From Saprospiraceae bacterium (GTDB lineage: Bacteria > Bacteroidota > Bacteroidia > Chitinophagales > Saprospiraceae), in the NCBI GenBank assembly GCA_007125435.1, contig SLDF01000379.1, forward strand, positions 1 through 12,282: a DNA stretch of 12,282 nt, in the 5' to 3' direction. Shown in pieces: positions 7,440 to 12,282 of the stretch; position 1 is the stretch's first letter, and every line of letters starts with the position of its first letter. A model generated the notes under the pieces. It was given only the letters and a program-made list of their open reading frames with translations. It ran no database searches and was not told where the DNA came from. A program made the translations under genes and the position numbers.

Positions 7440-8372
7440 ATGTTGAGTTCGGTTTGGGAAGATGTGAAAAGGGAGTACAACTACGGTAATATGATCACGA
7501 GGATCATCATTATCAATGTTTCTATTTTCGTACTTATCAATTTGGTAAGGATAATTCTATGGGCATCAAACGGTGGTGTGCTCCCTGGAATTTATAAAGA
7601 CATCGTCCATTTCTTGAGCATGTCCTCAGATGGTTGGTTCATATTGACACATCCCTGGGTTATTATCACTTCCATTTTCTTGCACGAGGGTTTGTGGCAT
7701 ATATTATTCAATATGCTGTTTTTGTACTGGTTTGGTCGTATAGTAGGCGACTTTATAGGCAATCATAGGATATTACCTATCTATCTGCTTGGCGGATTGA
7801 TCGGTAATGCTTTCTTTTTCCTAAGTGCTAATCTATTTGCCTACGGAGGCGATGCCACCATCTATGCTCTAGGGGCTTCCGGCGGTGTGATGGCTATAGT
7901 TGTGGCTTCAGGTACTTTGTCTCCTGACTACAGGATGCGGTTGATTTTAATTGGCGAAGTCAAATTGAAATATATCGTATTGGTACTGGTGTTTTTGGAC
8001 TTGATAGGACTGGCAAGTAATGTCAATACCGGTGGACACTTTGCCCATCTCGGTGGTGCTATGTTTGGTTGGTTTTTTATTCATGCGCTTCGTCAGGGTA
8101 TAGACCTGTCAGAGGGCGTAAATAGGATATTGAGAAAGCTCAACCCCAATATACCGAGCTCACCAGCTAAGAAACCAAAGCAGTCTAAGGTACCTTTCAT
8201 GGTCTTTAAGAACAAAGAAAAAACAAAGGATAGTGCTGAGGGAAGTCATAGCTCTGATAGTGTAGATCACCAAAAGAAACTGGATGCTATACTGGAAAAG
8301 ATCAAAGCTTCAGGATATGAGAGCCTTTCACAGGAAGAGAAAGAGTTTTTGTTTCAAGCCAGCAAAAAATAA
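7440..8372 (+). CDS. Rhomboid family intramembrane serine protease with C-terminal DUF6576-like tail
   Basis: A 310-residue second rhomboid with the active-site set intact: His87 and Asn91 (HILFNMLF), Ser147 in GASGGVMA (145-152), and His203 in GHFAHLGGAMFG (199-210). Membrane helices cover roughly 20-215. A longer loop (about 42-72) precedes the active-site helix. A basic, polar linker (about 220-272, rich in Lys and Ser) leads to a small C-terminal domain at 274-310 (KLDAILEKIKASGYESLSQEE, then KEFLFQ and a Lys-rich end) resembling DUF6576, found on Bacteroidota rhomboids; that tail should be cytoplasmic if the core has six helices. The 89-nt gap upstream holds a one-mismatch -7-like box (TATTTTTT, 7412-7419), 20 nt before the ATG, so a weak internal promoter is possible. 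No clear ribosome binding site was seen. Confidence 0.94.
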   Translation: MLSSVWEDVKREYNYGNMITRIIIINVSIFVLINLVRIILWASNGGVLPGIYKDIVHFLSMSSDGWFILTHPWVIITSIFLHEGLWHILFNMLFLYWFGRIVGDFIGNHRILPIYLLGGLIGNAFFFLSANLFAYGGDATIYALGASGGVMAIVVASGTLSPDYRMRLILIGEVKLKYIVLVLVFLDLIGLASNVNTGGHFAHLGGAMFGWFFIHALRQGIDLSEGVNRILRKLNPNIPSSPAKKPKQSKVPFMVFKNKEKTKDSAEGSHSSDSVDHQKKLDAILEKIKASGYESLSQEEKEFLFQASKK

Positions 8373-8375
8373 TAT

Positions 8376-9440
8376 GTGAAAATAGTATTTAAAATTCTGT
8401 TCTTCATCAATATAGCCTTTGTCTTTGTAACCCTCGTGTCTTACATCAATCCCTTTATTCATCCTAAACACTTTTGGCCTATTGCCACCATTGGCTTGCT
8501 CTACCCACTTTGGCTGGTCATTAATGTTATCTTCATTTTGTTTTGGCTGTTTGTCAAATCTTACAAAAGATCGCTTTTATCTTTACTGACAATCATCTTG
8601 GGCTGGAGCTATTTAATAAGCTTTGCCAACTTTAAAGGCAGTGTGCCTACGCTTGAGGATCAAAAGCTCCATGTCGTCACCTTTAATCTGCAAGGCCTTC
8701 AAGTGGTCTTTAAAAGTAAGGACAAAGGGATTCAAGATTCACTCCTTCAAGAAATGAAGGATATGATTGTTGGTTCTTCTTCGCCGGATATAGTCTGTGT
8801 ACAGGATATGGTATCTTCCAATATTCCTTTCTTTGAGAAAACACTTGGCTTTACCCACAAGCATAAGCTGGACAAACAACGCACTATGACCGGTATATTT
8901 TCTAAGTTTCCCATAGTAGACAAGGGTGAGATCGCTTTTGACCAATCTTTTAATTCTTGTATTTGGGCAGATATCGATTGGCATGGCAATAAGGTCAGGG
9001 TCTATAGTATGCACCTGGAGTCCAATCGTATTACGGATGACGCAGAGAAAATGATAACCGAAGGCATCACCACAGGTGAAAGCACGAGATCGAAGCTCAA
9101 AACCATGTTTTCAAAATACAAGCATACAGCTGTCATGAGGGCTCAGCAGGCCGCACTTATTAATGAACATATACAAGATTCTCCCTATCCTGTCATTCTT
9201 GCAGGTGATCTGAATGACACACCACAATCCTATGTCTACAGGGTTGCCGCTCGGTCTTTGACAGATGGGTTCAAAAAAACAGGTAGAGGTATAGGTACTA
9301 CTTATGCCGGAGGTATACCGGGTTTGAGAATTGATTATATCTTTGCAGATCAAAAGTTTCAGGTTTTGTCTTATGAGACTTTGAAGGACCGCATATATTC
9401 TGATCATTTCCCTGTGCGGGCAACACTAATTTTAAGATAA
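8376..9440 (+). CDS. Membrane-anchored endonuclease/exonuclease/phosphatase (EEP) fold protein
   Basis: A 354-residue protein with three N-terminal membrane segments (about 4-24, 37-61 and 66-85) followed by an EEP (DNase I-like) domain at 97-354. Visible EEP motifs are TFNLQG (102-107), VCVQD (140-144), SMHLES (211-216), GDLNDTP (277-283), RIDYIF (318-323) and SDHFPV (342-347), giving likely catalytic Asp278, Asn280, Asp343 and His344. The metal-binding Glu usual in the LQE motif is Asp144. By topology the catalytic domain sits on one face of the inner membrane; which face, and whether the substrate is a nucleic acid, phosphoinositide-like lipid or another phosphodiester, cannot be told. The start is a GTG at 8376, 3 nt after the previous stop. 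The overlapping ATG at 8374 is out of frame and stops at once. Conserved neighbours are the rhomboids and cysS. Confidence 0.9.
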   Translation: MKIVFKILFFINIAFVFVTLVSYINPFIHPKHFWPIATIGLLYPLWLVINVIFILFWLFVKSYKRSLLSLLTIILGWSYLISFANFKGSVPTLEDQKLHVVTFNLQGLQVVFKSKDKGIQDSLLQEMKDMIVGSSSPDIVCVQDMVSSNIPFFEKTLGFTHKHKLDKQRTMTGIFSKFPIVDKGEIAFDQSFNSCIWADIDWHGNKVRVYSMHLESNRITDDAEKMITEGITTGESTRSKLKTMFSKYKHTAVMRAQQAALINEHIQDSPYPVILAGDLNDTPQSYVYRVAARSLTDGFKKTGRGIGTTYAGGIPGLRIDYIFADQKFQVLSYETLKDRIYSDHFPVRATLILR

Positions 9441-9451
9441 CAAATAACTTT

Positions 9452-10966
9452 ATGAATAGAAGTATCAAGATCTACAATACGGTCAGCAAAGAAAAGGAAG
9501 AGTTTAAGCCTATTGTCGAAGGAAGAGTCGGCATGTATGTCTGTGGACCTACTGTCTACAGCGATGTCCACCTCGGTAACTGTAGATCATTCATAAGCTT
9601 TGACATCATATACAGATACTTAAAGTATGTGGGCTTTAAAGTCCGGTATGTCAGAAATATAACTGATGTGGGCCATCTGGAAGGTGACGCAGATAGTGGG
9701 GCTGAGGATAAAATCTCCAAAAAGGCCAGGCTGGAGCAATTAGAGCCTATGGAAGTAGCCCAAAAATACGCCAATGGCTTCCATGATATGATGAGGACTT
9801 TCAATGTCTTACCTCCAAGTATCGAGCCAAGGGCCACAGGACACATACCTGAACAGGTCAATATGGTCAAAAAGATCTTAGACAATGGCTACGCTTATGA
9901 AGCAGATGGCTCTGTCTACTTTGACACGCTAAAGTTTGCAAAGGAAACGGGGCTATATGGTAAGTTGTCAGGACGGGTATTAGACGATCTGGTTGCTGAA
10001 AGCCGAGATAACCTGAAGAAGCAAGACCAAAAAAGGCATCCATCAGATTTTGCCATATGGATCAAAGCTGATGACAGCCACATCATGAAGTGGGACTCAC
10101 CCTGGTCACTTGGCTTCCCGGGATGGCACCTAGAGTGCTCAGCTATGAGTACTAAATACCTGGGAGATAGGTTCGACATACATGGAGGAGGTGCAGACCT
10201 GACGTTTCCACACCATGAAAATGAAATAGCACAGAATTTTGGAGCATGCAAAAGCACTCCGGCTAACTATTGGCTTCATGGCAATATGCTGCTTATGAAC
10301 GGGCGAAAAATGGCCAAAAGCGATGGCAATACCATCACGCCGGAGCAATTGTTTACCGGCGATAGCCCTCATGTTTCTAAAGGCTATTCGCCTATGGTCG
10401 TGCGCTTCTTTATGCTTCAATCGCATTATCGCAGTACGCTGGATTTGTCAGATACCGCCCTACAGGCCGCAGAAAAAGGCTACCAAAGACTAATGGAAGC
10501 GTACAAAAACCTCACTAAGCTGGATGAGGCCAAGGCTCCGACTCCAACAGATGTAGACACCAAAGTGAATCAAACGCTAGATCAGGCTTTTAATGAAATG
10601 GACGATGATTTCAATACGCCTAAGGCCCTGGCTCGTCTTTTTGAAGTGGTACCGGTGATCAACTCACTCGCCAATGGAACCATATCGGCTTCGGAGATCA
10701 CTGCAGACACACTCAAGAGGTTAAAAGTTGTCTTATCTGATTTCATTTTTCACATATTCGGACTTAAAGATGAGACATCCGGTAATGATAATACCCAAAC
10801 TGCCGTTTTGGAAGATGTTTTGGAACTGGTCCTGGAGATAAGACAAAATGCAAGAACAAATAAAGATTGGACAACGTCTGATCTGATCAGAGACAAACTG
10901 ACAGCGGCCGGTGTTCTAGTAAAAGATGGAAAGGACGGAGCCTCCTGGTCAATCAAAAACAATTAA
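9452..10966 (+). CDS. cysS: Cysteinyl-tRNA synthetase
   Basis: A cytosolic class I synthetase that charges tRNA-Cys. The 504 residues are somewhat longer than the 461 of E. coli. The HIGH motif appears as HLGN (40-43) and KMSKS as KMAKS (286-290). The zinc site that selects cysteine is complete: Cys31 (YVCGPTVY), Cys229 (GWHLECS), His254 and Glu258 (FPHHENE), matching E. coli Cys28, Cys209, His234 and Glu238. The catalytic Rossmann fold spans about 20-320, and the helical anticodon-binding part follows. Extra length is visible as a charged stretch at about 173-196 before the DFAIWIKA motif, and in the acidic C-terminal region. It begins 11 nt after the EEP gene and is followed 4 nt downstream by the lipoprotein gene, so it is probably part of the mutL-led transcript. 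Confidence 0.98.
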   Translation: MNRSIKIYNTVSKEKEEFKPIVEGRVGMYVCGPTVYSDVHLGNCRSFISFDIIYRYLKYVGFKVRYVRNITDVGHLEGDADSGAEDKISKKARLEQLEPMEVAQKYANGFHDMMRTFNVLPPSIEPRATGHIPEQVNMVKKILDNGYAYEADGSVYFDTLKFAKETGLYGKLSGRVLDDLVAESRDNLKKQDQKRHPSDFAIWIKADDSHIMKWDSPWSLGFPGWHLECSAMSTKYLGDRFDIHGGGADLTFPHHENEIAQNFGACKSTPANYWLHGNMLLMNGRKMAKSDGNTITPEQLFTGDSPHVSKGYSPMVVRFFMLQSHYRSTLDLSDTALQAAEKGYQRLMEAYKNLTKLDEAKAPTPTDVDTKVNQTLDQAFNEMDDDFNTPKALARLFEVVPVINSLANGTISASEITADTLKRLKVVLSDFIFHIFGLKDETSGNDNTQTAVLEDVLELVLEIRQNARTNKDWTTSDLIRDKLTAAGVLVKDGKDGASWSIKNN

Positions 10967-10970
10967 TACA

Positions 10971-11999
10971 ATGAGTATGAAAAATCGTCTTACCATATTG
11001 TCATTGGCCTTTTTGGCAGTGATCTTCACTGTCGTATCGTGCAAGGATGAGGCAAAGCCCGAACCCATAGCGCAAGAGACAGAAAAGGATGCACCTCCCA
11101 GGCAAAAAGTAAACGTTCCTCCATTTCAGGCCGATTCAGCCTATGCTTTTATCGAAAAGCAATTGAGCTTTGGACCTCGAAACCCTAATTCATCAGGGCA
11201 TAAACAATGCAAAGAATGGTTACATGATGCCATGAGCCAGTGGGCTGACGAAGTGATACTACAGGATTTCAAGGCACAAACATACAGAGGTGAGTCCTTT
11301 GACGCTACGAATATTATTGGCGTTTTTAATCCGGATGCGACTATGCGTATAGTTTTAGCTGCACACTGGGACACCAGATTTATTGCAGACTATGACCCTG
11401 ACGAGAGCCGTCAGGAAGAGCCCATACCCGGCGCTGATGATGGCGCCAGTGGCGTTGGTGTCCTTCTAGAGATAGCCAGAAACCTGAAAGCATTCCCAAT
11501 TGAGCTTGGCGTCGATATCATATTTTTTGACGCAGAAGACCAGGGCGATAATAGTGGTAGAAACTCTGAGAGCTGGTGTCTCGGTGCTCAGCACTGGGCA
11601 AGGAACCCGCATAAAAAAGGCTATACCGCTGAATTTGGCATACTTCTCGACATGGTTGGCTCTAAGGGCGCGCGATTCACCATGGAAGGGTTTTCTATGC
11701 AATTCGCTCCTCAGCTGACTAATCAAATATGGAATTTGGCACAGAGTATGGGCTATGGTGGGTATTTTGTCAAGACCCGGACAGGTCCTATTACTGATGA
11801 TCACTACTTTGTCAATACCATTGCAAAAATTCCGATGACCAACATCGTCAATCGACCAGAAGACTCACAAACCGGTTTTGGGTGGTACTGGCATACCCAC
11901 AGTGACAATATAGATGTCATCAATATACCTACGCTTAAAGCCGTTGGTCAGGTAGTCCTCGCTACCGTCTACAGGACAAATAACGGCACCTTCATGTAA
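10971..11999 (+). CDS. M28-fold lipoprotein, probable glutaminyl-peptide cyclotransferase (glutaminyl cyclase)
   Basis: The predicted role is cyclisation of N-terminal Gln to pyroglutamate on exported proteins. The chosen ATG (10971; 10977 is equally possible) gives 342 residues with a lipoprotein signal peptide: Lys4-Arg6, hydrophobic 7-21, lipobox VVSC with Cys24, then an acidic/Pro-rich linker to about 52. The M28 domain spans about 53-342. Motifs resemble animal-type glutaminyl cyclases: AHWDTR (131-136), GADDGASG (154-161; Asp157 as zinc ligand, human Asp159), FFDAEDQG (185-192; Glu189/Asp190 for human Glu201/Glu202), LLDMVG (225-230; Asp227 for Asp248), TDDH (275-278), and WHTHSDN (307-313; Trp307-His308 for Trp329-His330). 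The Trp-His pair and the DDH motif favour cyclase over aminopeptidase, by eye alignment. An upstream ATG at 10926 would place 15 residues before the signal peptide and overlap cysS. Confidence 0.85.
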   Translation: MSMKNRLTILSLAFLAVIFTVVSCKDEAKPEPIAQETEKDAPPRQKVNVPPFQADSAYAFIEKQLSFGPRNPNSSGHKQCKEWLHDAMSQWADEVILQDFKAQTYRGESFDATNIIGVFNPDATMRIVLAAHWDTRFIADYDPDESRQEEPIPGADDGASGVGVLLEIARNLKAFPIELGVDIIFFDAEDQGDNSGRNSESWCLGAQHWARNPHKKGYTAEFGILLDMVGSKGARFTMEGFSMQFAPQLTNQIWNLAQSMGYGGYFVKTRTGPITDDHYFVNTIAKIPMTNIVNRPEDSQTGFGWYWHTHSDNIDVINIPTLKAVGQVVLATVYRTNNGTFM

Positions 12000-12001
12000 G
12001 A

Positions 12002-12282
12002 GTGACTGTAGAGTATAGGCCGGGTTTATATTATCTTTTGGCTTTGGGCATCTCCCTCGTCCTGTCGTCCTCGGGTCGCTTTTTAGAGTCTGAAAATAGC
12101 CATCTTAATGACCCCAAGTCTTGCTCTTTTGAGCAATCTCTTCGAAAAAAAATACTTACGTAGTCAGGCTACCCTTGATGCCATCTTCAAAGTCTAGACC
12201 GCTGCACTGCTTGATAATTTTACTTTATACTTCCTGCTTCATCGGTCGCGTAGCACTTGAGGCTATGCTCTCTCTTCAGCAC
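12002..12282 (+). pseudogene. Possible broken or partial gene at the window edge, membrane/signal segment at its start
   Basis: A frame opens at GTG 12002, 2 nt after the lipoprotein gene, and encodes 53 residues before TAG at 12161-12163. It has a short polar start (VTVEYRPG), a hydrophobic segment at about 9-22 (LYYLLALGISLVLS), and a polar region ending FEQSLRKK. The stop follows a run of eight A (12145-12152). Removing one A would extend the frame through TLDAIFK to a second stop at 12195-12197. A third frame is open from there to the window end. The opening (hydrophobic helix, then a charged helix) would suit the N-terminus of a sensor kinase or another membrane protein, but that is only a resemblance. 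It may be a decaying gene, sequencing errors, or a non-coding stretch; no other gene is visible in 12000-12282. Confidence 0.3.

Noticed and set aside
9338..9345. TATCTTTG inside the EEP gene as a cysS promoter
   Set aside because: It matches TAnnTTTG but lies within coding sequence over 100 nt before cysS, has no -33 partner, and encodes part of the RIDYIF motif.
10926..10970. Upstream ATG start for the M28 lipoprotein
   Set aside because: It overlaps the end of cysS and would put 15 residues in front of a clear lipoprotein signal peptide.
1..12282. CRISPR array, insertion sequence, integrase or phage genes
   Set aside because: No regularly spaced repeats, transposase or integrase frames, or paired terminal repeats flanking a gene were seen on either strand.

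Overview
The window looks like chromosomal DNA of a member of the Bacteroidota. The evidence is a long SprA (type IX secretion/gliding motility) reading frame directly downstream of ruvA, rhomboid proteases of the Bacteroidota type (one with the C-terminal DUF6576-like tail), a glutaminyl-cyclase-like lipoprotein, and promoter boxes matching the Bacteroidota -7 consensus TAnnTTTG instead of a sigma70 -10. A gliding or T9SS-bearing lineage such as the Saprospirales/Chitinophagales is plausible, but the order is a guess.

Layout. Minus strand, 1-3571: ruvA followed 110 bp downstream by sprA, of which only the N-terminal 954 residues lie in the window. Between the divergent ruvA and aquaporin genes is a 494-bp gene-free gap. 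It is mostly very AT-rich but contains an island of about 130-150 bp with roughly 60% G+C, internal near-direct repeats, hairpins and a closing 8-bp inverted repeat. This is the least explained sequence in the window. Plus strand, 4066-11999: an aquaglyceroporin-type MIP channel, then a tight run of mutL, two rhomboid proteases, a membrane-anchored endonuclease/exonuclease/phosphatase-fold protein, cysS and an M28/glutaminyl-cyclase-like lipoprotein. Gaps in this run are 6, 89, 3, 11 and 4 nt, so mutL to the M28 gene is probably one or two transcripts. From 12002 to the end there is the start of another membrane or signal-sequence protein whose frame closes after 53 codons, possibly a broken gene.

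Function. Two genes handle DNA repair (ruvA, mutL) and one aminoacylates tRNA (cysS). The rest concern the envelope: SprA is the outer-membrane T9SS translocon, the rhomboids are intramembrane serine proteases, the EEP protein sits at the membrane, and the lipoprotein probably cyclises N-terminal Gln of exported proteins. Most of the window is ordinary core genome. The points worth a second look are the structured intergenic element, the altered MutL endonuclease motifs, the glutaminyl-cyclase assignment and the broken frame at the right edge.
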